A stretch of 64,000 bases of DNA, from contig NZ_JAGMUK010000079.1 in the NCBI RefSeq assembly GCF_019049245.1, positions 143,479 through 207,478 of the forward strand, in the 5' to 3' direction. The notes under the pieces are model-generated. The model was not told the DNA's origin, searched no databases, and saw only the letters and a program-made list of their open reading frames with translations. This DNA is from Streptomyces sp. AC555_RSS877 (GTDB lineage Bacteria > Actinomycetota > Actinomycetes > Streptomycetales > Streptomycetaceae). Position 1 is the first letter of the stretch, and each line of letters starts with the position of its first letter. This document shows, piece after piece, positions 52,556-60,803 of this stretch. The position numbers were made by a program, and so were the translations under genes.

Positions 52556-52656
52556 GCGGTCATCCTGCCTTCTCGGTCCTGGTCACGACAACGCGGGGTC
52601 GCAGATCCATATGTTTGGCTGTGTGTGTCCGCGTTACCTGAAGTTCATGCCCTGCG

Positions 52657-52686
52657 GGAACCTGTGACATGGATCCCTACGTACTA
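52657..52686 (+). promoter_or_regulatory. ECF-sigma-like promoter of the Ter biosynthetic operon
   Basis: GGGAAC (GGAAC at 52657-52661) and CGTAC (52680-52684) are separated by 18 bp, resembling extracytoplasmic-function promoters such as those of stress sigma factors. A dyad GTTC-N11-GAAC surrounds the -35. An ordinary TACTAT lies at about 52682-52687. The HpcH start is 56 bp further on. Tentative. Confidence 0.35.
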
Positions 52687-52742
52687 TTACCGGCCACCTG
52701 TGGACAGCCGCAGGAGCCGATCAGCATCCACGGGGGAGTTCT

Positions 52743-53909
52743 ATGCGTCATTTCGGGCACATCGCCCCTGAGGTGCGACAGCGCCTCTTCCACGTGGAGC
52801 CCTGCGAGTTCACCGCGGACTCCTCAGCCCGGCTCCTCGCCGTGGCCCTGGGCGCCACGCTCTACAGTCCGGCCACCCGGCCGCGGCTCGCCGACGACAT
52901 CGTCAAGCAGACCGGGCGCGGTGTGGTCTCGATGGTGCTGTGCCTGGAGGACTCGATCGGCGACGACGAGGTCGTGGACGCCGAGGAGAACCTCGTACGA
53001 CAGTTCACGGACCTCGCCGGACGCGAGGGCATGGACCCGCCGCTGCTGTTCATCCGGGTCCGCACCCCCGAGCAGATCCCCGACCTCGTACGACGTCTCG
53101 GCCCCGCCGCCCGGCTGCTGTCCGGGTTCGTGATGCCGAAGTTCACCGAAGAGCGCGGGATCCCCTTCATGGAGGCGCTCGCGAGTGCCGAGACGGCGAG
53201 CGGGCGGCGGCTCTTCGCGATGCCCGTGCTGGAGTCGCCCGAGCTGTTGTACCGGGAGTCGCGGGTGGACACCCTGGAGGGCATCTCCCGAGCGGTCGAC
53301 AAGTACCGCGAGCGCGTCCTGGCCCTGCGCCTGGGCGTCACCGACTTCTGCTCCTCGTACGGCCTGCGCCGAGCGCCCGACATGACCGCCTACGACGTCC
53401 AGGTCGTCGCCTCCGTGATCGCCGACGTGGTGAACATGATGGGCCGGGCCGACGGCACCGGGTTCACGGTGACCGGGCCGGTGTGGGAGTACTTCCGCGT
53501 CCAGGAGCGCATGTTCAAGCCGCAGCTGCGCCGCAGCCCCTTCCTGGAGGGCAAGGCCGAGGAACTGCGCGAGGCGCTCATCGAGCACGCCATGGACGGC
53601 CTGCTGCGCGAGATCACCCTCGACCAGGCCAACGGCCTGCAGGGCAAGACCTGCATCCACCCCTCCCACGTACTGCCCGTCCACGCACTCTCCGTGGTCA
53701 GCCACGAGGAGTTCAGTGACGCCCAGGACATCCTGCGGCCCGAGCGCGGCGGCGGCGGTGTGCTGAAGTCGGCGTACACGAACAAAATGAATGAAGTGAA
53801 GCCGCACCGCGCCTGGGCCGAGCGGACCCTGCTGCGTGCCGAGGTGTTCGGTGTGGCGAACGAGGACATCGGCTTCGTGGAGCTGCTCGCGGCCGGAATC
53901 CCCGAGTGA
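52743..53909 (+). CDS. HpcH/CitE-like lyase or aldolase of the Ter biosynthetic operon
   Basis: 388 aa TIM-barrel of the HpcH/HpaI aldolase/citrate-lyase-beta superfamily. VVSMVLCLEDSIGDDEV (metal/substrate acids), LLFIRVRTPEQI, GFVMPKFTEE, LFAMPVLESPELLYRE and VLALRLGVTDFCSSYGLRR are characteristic; NGLQGKTCIHPSHVLPVHA is the C-terminal helix. Longer than ordinary CitE (about 290). It is the first gene of a three-gene coupled set with the phosphoribosyltransferase and HAD genes, a combination predicted in the Ter literature to build a nucleoside-like compound. It probably makes or breaks a C-C bond with a 2-keto-acid or CoA unit. Substrate unknown. Confidence 0.88.
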   Translation: MRHFGHIAPEVRQRLFHVEPCEFTADSSARLLAVALGATLYSPATRPRLADDIVKQTGRGVVSMVLCLEDSIGDDEVVDAEENLVRQFTDLAGREGMDPPLLFIRVRTPEQIPDLVRRLGPAARLLSGFVMPKFTEERGIPFMEALASAETASGRRLFAMPVLESPELLYRESRVDTLEGISRAVDKYRERVLALRLGVTDFCSSYGLRRAPDMTAYDVQVVASVIADVVNMMGRADGTGFTVTGPVWEYFRVQERMFKPQLRRSPFLEGKAEELREALIEHAMDGLLREITLDQANGLQGKTCIHPSHVLPVHALSVVSHEEFSDAQDILRPERGGGGVLKSAYTNKMNEVKPHRAWAERTLLRAEVFGVANEDIGFVELLAAGIPE

Positions 53910-53932
53910 GACCGCTGAACAACAAGGGACGT

Positions 53933-56422
53933 ATGAATCACGCAGCGAACAACGCCGTCTGGTCCGGCAGCTGGGTCGCCGAGCGACTCGGTGTCGAACT
54001 GGTGGGCGACGACGAGCTGAGCGGTCTGCTGGGGCTGGCACTGCGCCGCAACCCCAAGCGGGCCCACCTGCTCGTGTCGAACGTGCTCGGCAAGCACGTC
54101 CCGCAGTCACCGTCCGTCGTCTACGGCCACGGCTTCGCCCTCGGCCGCCGGGTCCGCGACCTCCTCGGTACCGAGGAGGCCGGCCGTGCCGTCGTCCTGG
54201 GCTACGCGGAGACCGCCACCGGCCTCGGCCACTCCGTCGCCGACGGTGTGGGCCTCGCCCCGTACCTGCACTCCACCCGCCGCCCGGTCCAGGGCCTCGC
54301 CCCGGCCGGCGGCTTCGAGGAGGCCCACTCGCACGCCACGTCCCACCTGCTGCTGCCCCAGGACCCCGCGCTGCTGGCCGGGGACGGGCCGCTGGTCCTG
54401 GTCGACGACGAGTTCTCCACCGGGAACACGGTCCTCAACACCATCCGTGACCTGCACGAACGCTACCCGCGCGGGCGGTACGTGGTGGTCGCCCTCGTCG
54501 ATATGCGCTCACCGGCCGACGCCGGCCGCCTGGACGTCTTCGCCCGGGAGATCGGCGCCCGCGTGGACCTGGTGACGGCCGCCTCGGGGACCGTACGGCT
54601 GCCGGACGGCGTGCTGGAGAAAGGGCAGGAGCTGGTCGCCCGACACGAGGCGGCGGCGCCCGAGCCCACGGCGCCCGAGGAGGCGTCGTCCGGCCGGATC
54701 ACCCGGGTGGACCTGTGCTGGCCCCGTGGCCTGCCCGACGGCGGGCGGCACGGCTTCACGCCGCAGCACCGAATACGCCTGGAGGGCGCGCTGCCCGCCA
54801 TGGCCGCCCGGCTCGCCGAAGCGCTGCCCGCGCAGGCCCGGCGGGTTCTCGTCCTCGGCTTCGAGGAGCTGATGTACGCCCCGCTGAGGCTGGCCCGCGA
54901 GCTGGAGCGGCTCGCTGACACCGCTGACACCGTCGGCGCCGAGGTCCGCTACTCCACCACCACCCGCTCACCCGTCCTCGCCGTCGACGACCCCGGCTAC
55001 GCGATCCGCAGCCGCCTCGTCTTCCCCGCCCACGACGACCCGGCCGACGGCCCCGGTGAGCGCTACGCCTACAACGTGGCGGGCGGCGGCTTCGACACCG
55101 TCGTCGCCGTCGTCGACTCGGTCGCCGACACCCCCGCCCTGCACGCGCCCGGCGGCCTGCTGGACCGGCTGGCCGCCCACACCCCGCACGTCGTCCTCGC
55201 GGTCGTGCCCGCGTACGTGCCCGAGCCGCGGTACGCCGCCCGCACCCCTGGAGAAAGATCCGCCATGCTGCCCGAGCCCCTCCGCGGCCCCGCCTTCTCC
55301 TCGTACCCGCCCGAGGAGGTCGGCTGGCTGCTCCAGGACCTCTCGGACGTCACGCTGGAGGCGCCGACCGAGGAGCGCGAGGAGGCCATCCAGAGCGGCG
55401 GCGCGCACTACGCCGAGTCGCTGCCGGTGGAGTACCAGCCGAGCGAGCAGTACCAGGAGCTCTTCCACACGGCGCTGGACGCCTCGGCGGGGCGGCTGGC
55501 GCTGGCGGTGGGCGCGGTCACCGAACTCGTCCTCGCCGAACGCTCGCCCCGGCCGGTGCTCGTCTCGCTGGCCCGCGCGGGCACGCCGATCGGTGTGCTG
55601 ATGCGCCGCTGGGCCCAGTTCCGGCACGGCCTCGACCTGCCGCACTACGCCGTCTCCATCGTGCGCGGCCGCGGCATCGACGCCAACGCGCTGCGCTGGC
55701 TGGCCGCCCACCACGACCCGCGTGACGTCGTCTTCGTCGACGGCTGGACCGGCAAGGGCGCCATCACCCGCGAACTCGCCGACGCCGTCAAGGAGTTCGA
55801 GGCAGCGGGCGGTGCGCCCGGCTTCGACCCGGAGATCGCGGTGCTCGCCGACCCGGGCTCGTGCGTGCGGACGTACGGCACCCGCGAGGACTTCCTCATA
55901 CCGTCCGCGTGCCTCAACTCCACGGTGTCCGGCCTGATTTCGCGTACGGTCCTGCGCGCCGACCTGGTCGGACCGAACGACTTCCACGGCGCGAAGTTCT
56001 ACCGCGAACTCGCCGGCGCCGACGTGTCGGTGGCCTTCCTGGACGCGGTCGCCGCCCGCTTCCCCGAGGTCGTGGACGCCGTCGACGCACAGGCCAAGGA
56101 GCTGCTGTCCGGCGACCGCGCCCCGACGTGGGAGGGCTGGGCGGCCGTCGAGCGCATCAGCGAGGAGTACGGCATCCACGACGTGAACCTCGTCAAGCCC
56201 GGCGTCGGCGAGACCACCCGGGTGCTGCTGCGCCGGGTGCCCTGGAAGATCCTCGCGCGGGCCGGGGCGGGCGCCGACCTCGACCACGTGCGTCTGCTGG
56301 CCGAACAGAGAGGTGTCCCGGTGGAAGAGGTCGCCGAACTCCCGTACACCTGCGTGGGGTTGATCCACCCCAAGTACACGCGGGGCGCGACGGGCGCCGA
56401 CGGCAGGGCGGTGACGGTCTGA
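53933..56422 (+). CDS. Fused Ter phosphoribosyltransferase (PRTase_2-TRSP) and StiP/PRTase_1-PELOTA protein
   Basis: 829 aa from ATG 53933 after AAGGGA; a GTG at 53906 overlapping the previous stop (GTGA) adds nine residues. Part 1: residues about 15-230 form a phosphoribosyltransferase with the PRPP loop LVLVDDEFSTGNTVLNTI (about 152-170). About 245-440 is the TRSP domain that accompanies it. Part 2: from about 445 (MLPEPLRGPAFSSYPPEEVGWLL), a second phosphoribosyltransferase-like domain known as StiP/PRTase_1, with FVDGWTGKGAITREL (about 598-612) as its PRPP-like loop and NSTVSGLISRTV after it. The C-terminus (VPWKILARAGAGADLDHVRLLAEQRGVPVEEV...VGLIHP) fits a PELOTA-type RNA-binding module. 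An ATG at 55265 with GGAGAAAG upstream could start the second half separately. Predicted role: assembly of a nucleoside-like stress metabolite. Confidence 0.82.
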   Translation: MNHAANNAVWSGSWVAERLGVELVGDDELSGLLGLALRRNPKRAHLLVSNVLGKHVPQSPSVVYGHGFALGRRVRDLLGTEEAGRAVVLGYAETATGLGHSVADGVGLAPYLHSTRRPVQGLAPAGGFEEAHSHATSHLLLPQDPALLAGDGPLVLVDDEFSTGNTVLNTIRDLHERYPRGRYVVVALVDMRSPADAGRLDVFAREIGARVDLVTAASGTVRLPDGVLEKGQELVARHEAAAPEPTAPEEASSGRITRVDLCWPRGLPDGGRHGFTPQHRIRLEGALPAMAARLAEALPAQARRVLVLGFEELMYAPLRLARELERLADTADTVGAEVRYSTTTRSPVLAVDDPGYAIRSRLVFPAHDDPADGPGERYAYNVAGGGFDTVVAVVDSVADTPALHAPGGLLDRLAAHTPHVVLAVVPAYVPEPRYAARTPGERSAMLPEPLRGPAFSSYPPEEVGWLLQDLSDVTLEAPTEEREEAIQSGGAHYAESLPVEYQPSEQYQELFHTALDASAGRLALAVGAVTELVLAERSPRPVLVSLARAGTPIGVLMRRWAQFRHGLDLPHYAVSIVRGRGIDANALRWLAAHHDPRDVVFVDGWTGKGAITRELADAVKEFEAAGGAPGFDPEIAVLADPGSCVRTYGTREDFLIPSACLNSTVSGLISRTVLRADLVGPNDFHGAKFYRELAGADVSVAFLDAVAARFPEVVDAVDAQAKELLSGDRAPTWEGWAAVERISEEYGIHDVNLVKPGVGETTRVLLRRVPWKILARAGAGADLDHVRLLAEQRGVPVEEVAELPYTCVGLIHPKYTRGATGADGRAVTV

Positions 56423-57237
56423 TGCCGGTGCTGGTGGCCAGTGACCTCGACCGTACGCTCATCTACTCCGCCGCGGCCCTCGCGCTGACCATGCCGGACG
56501 CGCGGGCGCCCCGGCTGCTGTGCGTCGAGGTGCACGAGAGCAAGCCGCTGACCTACATGACGGAGACGTCGGCCGCCCTGCTCGCCGAGCTCGGCGACGC
56601 GGCGGTCTTCGTACCGACGACGACCCGGACCCGCAAGCAGTACCAGCGCATCAACCTCCCCGGCCCCGCCCCGACCTACGCGATCTGCGCGAACGGCGGG
56701 CACCTGCTGGTGGACGGCGTCTCCGACCCGGACTGGCACGCACGCGTGACGGCCCGCCTGGCCGACGAATGCGCACCGCTCGACGAGGTGCGCGAGCACC
56801 TGATGACGACGGCCGACCCGCTCTGGGTGCGCAAGCACCGGATCGCCGAGGACCTGTTCGCCTACATGGTCGTCGAGCGCGAGCTGCTCCCCGAGGAGTG
56901 GGTGAAGGAACTCGCCGTCTGGGCGGAGAACCGCGGCTGGACGGTCTCACTGCAGGGCCGCAAGATCTACGCCGTCCCGAAGCCGCTCACCAAGAGCGCG
57001 GCCATGCGTGAGGTCGCCCGCCGCACCGGCGCCGAACTCACCCTCGCCGCCGGAGACTCCCTCCTCGACGCCGACCTCCTGCTGGCCGCGGACCGGGGCT
57101 GGCGCCCGGGCCACGGCGAGCTGGCCGACGCCGACTGGAGCGCCCCGATGATCAGCGCACTGCCGGAGCGGGGCGTGCTGGCGGGGGAGCGGATCCTGCG
57201 GGAGTTCCTGCGCGAGGCGCGACAGGGGGCCGTCTGA
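56422..57237 (+). CDS. HAD-superfamily phosphatase of the Ter operon
   Basis: 271 aa. Start ATG 56422 shares its A with the stop of the fused gene (TGATG), so it is coupled. HAD motifs: I VLVASDLDRTL (DxDxT), II TTTRT, III Lys in VPKPLTKSAAM, IV AAGDSLLDADLL. The cap domain resembles the Cof/sucrose-phosphatase (C2) type. Likely removes a phosphate from an intermediate made by the phosphoribosyltransferases. Ter operons elsewhere often also hold an ATP-grasp ligase; none is present here. Confidence 0.88.
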   Translation: MPVLVASDLDRTLIYSAAALALTMPDARAPRLLCVEVHESKPLTYMTETSAALLAELGDAAVFVPTTTRTRKQYQRINLPGPAPTYAICANGGHLLVDGVSDPDWHARVTARLADECAPLDEVREHLMTTADPLWVRKHRIAEDLFAYMVVERELLPEEWVKELAVWAENRGWTVSLQGRKIYAVPKPLTKSAAMREVARRTGAELTLAAGDSLLDADLLLAADRGWRPGHGELADADWSAPMISALPERGVLAGERILREFLREARQGAV

Positions 57238-57464
57238 GGGCGCGTGGATGCGTGGGCGTGGGTGCGGTTGGAGATTCCCCACCTGAGATGGCCGCGGGTG
57301 TGCCTGGAGGGCCTGGAGGCCTAACGGGTCGCGCTCACGCCCCGCACCCGCCTGCGGCGGCCTGAGACCGGCCGCTGTGGCAGCCGTACGCCGCAGTGGC
57401 CGTCGCGGCAGCGGACCGCCGCGGCAGCCCTACGCCCCGGCAGCCGTACCCCGATGAACGGTGA

Positions 57465-57689
57465 TCAGCCGCAGCAGCCCCCGCCGCAGCAGCCGCCCCC
57501 GCCACCGCCGCCCGACCGGGGGGCCTGGGCGGGTGCGGAGGCCGAGCCGCCGACCGCCACCGTCGACAGGAGCTTGACCGTGTCGTCGTGGCCCGCGGGG
57601 CAGTCGGCGGGGGCGGAGGACTCCGCCATCGGGCGGCTCAGTTCGAACGTGTCGCCGCAGGTCCGGCAGCGGTACTCATAGCGAGGCAT
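57465..57689 (-). CDS. FmdB-type zinc-ribbon protein
   Basis: 74 aa from ATG 57689 (MPRYEYRCRTCGDTFEL). The N-terminal zinc ribbon has CRTCG and, 20 residues later, DCPAGHD, a C-x2-C...C-x3-H arrangement. The C-terminus is Gly-rich and ends GCCGGGCCG. FmdB-like regulatory ribbons are small conserved proteins of unclear role, possibly binding nucleic acid or metal. The 227 bp upstream-right of the HAD gene hold only GGCAGCCGTACGCC-like short repeats. Confidence 0.82.
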   Translation of the reverse strand: MPRYEYRCRTCGDTFELSRPMAESSAPADCPAGHDDTVKLLSTVAVGGSASAPAQAPRSGGGGGGGCCGGGCCG

Positions 57690-57732
57690 GCGCACAGGTT
57701 AACCGGCGTCCGCCCGGTGCCGTAGGGGCGAG

Positions 57733-59124
57733 TCAGTGCCCGGACCCGCGCTCGTCCCGGATCTGGCTCACGACCCGGCCCACCGCCTGCCGGACCGCCT
57801 CCGTCTCCGTGAGGAAGTGCCAGTAGTCCGGGTGGCGGCCCTCCAGGGTGCCGATCGCGCGGTCGAGGCGGGCTACCGCGTCGTCCAGAGGGCGGGCGTG
57901 GCGCGGGTCGGGAGTGTTGCGGCCGGCCATCGCGAGGCGCTGGGCGTCCCGGATGGCGAAGCGGGTGCGTTCGATCTCCTGCCGCGGGTCCTTCTGCACC
58001 TCGTTCAGCCGGCGCAGCCGGTCCCCGGCGGCGGAGACGGACTCGTCGGTGGTGTTCAGCAGCGCCCGGACCGTGGAGAGCAGGGCGGTCGCGTCCGGCC
58101 AGCGCTGTTCGTCGCGGGCGGCCCGGGCCTCGCGCAGCTTCAGCTCGGCCTGCGCCACGTTCTCCGCGGCCTGGTCCGGCACGTGCTGGAGGTCCTGCCA
58201 GCAGTCGGCCACGAAGCGGCGCCGGAGCTCGCTGAGGACGGGGTCGACCTGTTCGGCGCGGGTGGTGAGGGCCTGGGCGCGGGTGCGCAGGGAGACCAGC
58301 CGGTGGTCGATCTCGGAGGCCCGCTCCGGCAGCCGCTCGGCCTCCACCCGGACGGATTCGGCCTCCCGCGCCACGCGCTCGGCCCGCTCCAGCGTCTGGG
58401 GCACACCATGGGCTCCGGCGCCCTGGTTCAACTTGGTCAGCTCGGGTCCGAGGGCGGCGAGCCGGGCGGCCAGGTCGTCCGCCTTCAGCCCTGATCCCCG
58501 TACCGCGTCGAGCGCGTTCGACGCCGCCAGCAGTCCCTGCCGGGCCCGCTCGACGGCGGGAGCGAGACGGGCCAGCTGGGTCTCGGCCTTGCCGAGCAGC
58601 GGCCCGAGCCCGGCGGTGAACCGGTCCAGCTCCTGCCTGACCCGGCCCAGTTCGTCCTTGGCGCGGGTGAGTTCGGTGCGGGCCTGCGCGGCGGCCGAGG
58701 CCTCCAGGTCGTCGCGGTCCAGGTCGTGCGCGTCGACGGCGTTGATGTACTGGAAGCTGGCCTCGTCGATGCGGGTGCTGATCGCCTGGAAGTCGGCGAC
58801 CGCGCGCCGGGCGGCGGGGGAGTCGTCGACGGCCGTGATGGTCTCTATCGAGATCCGCAGATCGCGCTGGGCGGTGTCCAGGTCGTAGAAGGCGGCCGCG
58901 GCGGCGTCCTTCGCGGACTGCGCCTCGGCCCGCTGGCTCTCCGCGCGCCCGCCGAACCAGCGCCGGGTGCCGCTGCCCCCGCCGCTCGCGAAGGCGGTGG
59001 GCAGCGCGAGCGCGATCACGAGGGGCAGTCCGAGCAGGGCGAGGGTGTCCCGCAGTGCGTGACGCACAGAATGGTGTGCGTGCGGCACCAACGGCGAGTA
59101 CGGCTGCGAAGGTGTCGCCGTCAC
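57733..59124 (-). CDS. Membrane-anchored coiled-coil protein (TPM-associated type)
   Basis: 463 aa from GTG 59124 with GGGAGAGGGAT upstream. One N-terminal transmembrane segment (LALLGLPLVIALALPTAF, about 28-46) is followed by a Gly/Arg hinge. The rest is helical with heptads: AEAQSAKDAAAAAFYDLDTAQRDLRISI, AQARTELTRAKDELGRVRQELDRF, AERVAREAESVRVEAERLPERASEIDHRLVSLRTRAQALTTRAEQ. It resembles the C-terminal part of actinobacterial TPM-domain membrane proteins, but the TPM domain itself is absent. Presumably outside or bridging the membrane. Function unknown. Confidence 0.8.
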   Translation of the reverse strand: MTATPSQPYSPLVPHAHHSVRHALRDTLALLGLPLVIALALPTAFASGGGSGTRRWFGGRAESQRAEAQSAKDAAAAAFYDLDTAQRDLRISIETITAVDDSPAARRAVADFQAISTRIDEASFQYINAVDAHDLDRDDLEASAAAQARTELTRAKDELGRVRQELDRFTAGLGPLLGKAETQLARLAPAVERARQGLLAASNALDAVRGSGLKADDLAARLAALGPELTKLNQGAGAHGVPQTLERAERVAREAESVRVEAERLPERASEIDHRLVSLRTRAQALTTRAEQVDPVLSELRRRFVADCWQDLQHVPDQAAENVAQAELKLREARAARDEQRWPDATALLSTVRALLNTTDESVSAAGDRLRRLNEVQKDPRQEIERTRFAIRDAQRLAMAGRNTPDPRHARPLDDAVARLDRAIGTLEGRHPDYWHFLTETEAVRQAVGRVVSQIRDERGSGH

Positions 59125-59198
59125 ATCCCTCTCCCGTGCTGTGTTCGACCTTGCCCGCTGTCATTCTCCCACCGGTTAAGGACGAACACACGGGCCGG

Positions 59199-59969
59199 TC
59201 AGTTCGCTGTACGGACCGTTACTTTGCCGTCGCCCGTCCGCGCGGACACCACGTGGGAGCTGGAGGCGTCCCGGGGCACCGAAATGTCCTCGGCGCCGTC
59301 GCCCGTCTCGGCCGTCACCCGGTACGTGGCGTCGGGCAGCGTGATCGTCACGGATCCGTCGCCGGCGCGGGACTCCACGAGGTCCGGTACGGCGCCCAGT
59401 TCGAGGTGGACCGAGCCGTCGCCGGTCCGGGCGCGGACCTGGCGCGAGGAGACCTCGGCGCGCACCGAGCCGTCGCCGGTGCGCAACCTCAGCGGGCCGC
59501 TGGAGTCGGTGACGTGCACGGAACCGTCGCCGGTACGGATGTTCAGCGCGTCCTCGAAGCCCCGCGCGCGCACGCTGCCGTCGCCGTCCACGACGTTCAC
59601 CGCGATCCCGCGCGGCACCTCGATCCGGTGCTTGGCCGCGCAGTCGGCGACCACGCCGGTGCACTTGAGCCGCAGCTTCAGCCGGTCGTCGCTCATGGAC
59701 CAGGTCACCTCGGGTTCCTTGCCCATGGCGACCGTGCCCTGGAACCAGCGGGTGACGTCGACCGTGCCCGCCTCGTGCGAGTCGGCGGCGACGATCTCCA
59801 GTGCGGAGTCGTCGGAGTCGATCGTGAGCGTCTGGCCCCGCAGGGCGAAGGACCGGTGGTCGGGATCCTTGTCGTCCGCGGCGGCGGCACCACACGCGGT
59901 GGCACCGGCGACGAGAGCCGCGACCACACCCGCTAGGGCGACGGCACGGACGGGAACGGTACGGGTCAT
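59199..59969 (-). CDS. DUF4097 repeat lipoprotein
   Basis: 256 aa from ATG 59969 (MTRTVPVRAVAL). The lipoprotein signal ends LVAGATACGAAA. The mature protein is a right-handed beta-helix-type repeat: VDGDGSVRARG, RTGDGSVHVTD, RTGDGSVRAEV, RTGDGSVHLEL, RAGDGSVTITL, ETGDGAEDIS, RTGDGKVTVRT, seven rungs of 17-24 residues. This is the DUF4097 family, thought to form adhesin-like parallel beta structure on the cell surface. Role unknown. Confidence 0.87.
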   Translation of the reverse strand: MTRTVPVRAVALAGVVAALVAGATACGAAAADDKDPDHRSFALRGQTLTIDSDDSALEIVAADSHEAGTVDVTRWFQGTVAMGKEPEVTWSMSDDRLKLRLKCTGVVADCAAKHRIEVPRGIAVNVVDGDGSVRARGFEDALNIRTGDGSVHVTDSSGPLRLRTGDGSVRAEVSSRQVRARTGDGSVHLELGAVPDLVESRAGDGSVTITLPDATYRVTAETGDGAEDISVPRDASSSHVVSARTGDGKVTVRTAN

Positions 59970-60110
59970 GACGATCTCCCCCTGGGACAAGCGGCGAAGC
60001 TCCTGCTAGGACGCTCTTCGACCGTACGGATCCCGGGCTCGCGCGGGCATCCGGGACGCTCCCGGATCGCGGGTGGGGATAACCCCCGGGCCGGCGTCGG
60101 GGGCGGCCCG

Positions 60111-60183
60111 CATGTCGGCCCACATGTCGGCCCGCCTGTCGGCCCGGATGCCGGCCCGGTGTGTCGGCCCGCAGGTCGGCCGG
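60111..60183. repeat. Six tandem copies of a 12-bp unit
   Basis: Units CATGTCGGCCCA, CATGTCGGCCCG, CCTGTCGGCCCG, GATGCCGGCCCG, GTGTGTCGGCCCG (one base longer) and CAGGTCGGCCGG run head to tail, 55 bp before the tRNA. They are probably slippage-prone. Confidence 0.75.
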
Positions 60184-60237
60184 GGATACGGGTTTGCGGG
60201 GCAGTGCCCCGGGCAATGTAGGCTGTCGACTCGTCTC

Positions 60238-60309
<72 letters not shown>

Positions 60310-60310
60310 C

Positions 60311-60354
60311 ACCACGAGAAGACCCCGGCCGATCACGGCCGGGGTCTTCGTGGT
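60311..60354. terminator. Terminator after the tRNA-Val
   Basis: Long near-perfect stem ACCACGAGAAGACCCCGGCC/GGCCGGGGTCTTCGTGGT, loop GATCAC. It also ends the minus-strand gene at 60355. Confidence 0.9.
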
Positions 60355-60699
60355 TCAGGAACCCTCTTCCTCCGGCGTCTCGTGCGCGTGCTTCAGCTTC
60401 ATGCGCGCGTCCACCTGCTCCGGCGCCGCGATCTCCGCCCAGAAGCGGTGGCAGCTCACGAAGACCGCCAGTTCGTGCTCGCGCCGACGCAGCTTCTCCA
60501 CCGCGGCCTGTTCGTCGGCCGTCCAGCCGGGGGAGGCGGGGCGCTCCACCTTGCGCCAGCCGCCCGCGTCGCTGAATCCGTCCAGGGGCTCGACCGACCA
60601 GGGAAGCCGTTTGAGCAGGGCCGACAGCTCGGCCCGGACCTGATGCAGCTCCTCCTGACCGGCGAGGAGGTCACTCGGAAAGTCATAGGTCGTTGCCAC
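60355..60699 (-). CDS. Small conserved actinobacterial protein
   Basis: 114 aa, cytoplasmic, helical (LLAGQEELHQVRAELSALLKRLPWSVEPLDGF; WTADEQAAVEKLRRREHELAVFVSCHRFWAEI; VDARMKLKHAHE). The GW and FW aromatic motifs are well conserved in Streptomyces homologues as I remember them, but no domain name is assigned. Convergent with the tRNA across a shared terminator. Confidence 0.72.
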   Translation of the reverse strand: MATTYDFPSDLLAGQEELHQVRAELSALLKRLPWSVEPLDGFSDAGGWRKVERPASPGWTADEQAAVEKLRRREHELAVFVSCHRFWAEIAAPEQVDARMKLKHAHETPEEEGS

Positions 60700-60803
60700 G
60701 GCACAATGCTACGCCTGTTCGATTTTGGGTGGCGAGTTCCTTCGGGTGGTTCATGCGAACGGGTGTGCTCGCGTCACCCGGAACGCCGTGGCACGGTGGT
60801 GCC

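Noticed and set aside
48473..57237. Simple tellurite-resistance determinant
   Set aside because: Ter homologues in Streptomyces are chromosomal stress genes; the biosynthetic operon shows a broader role, and resistance cannot be read from sequence.
57454..57681. Pro/Gln-rich plus-strand frame
   Set aside because: Antisense of the FmdB gene's Gly/Cys tail; the minus-strand zinc ribbon is clearly the real gene.
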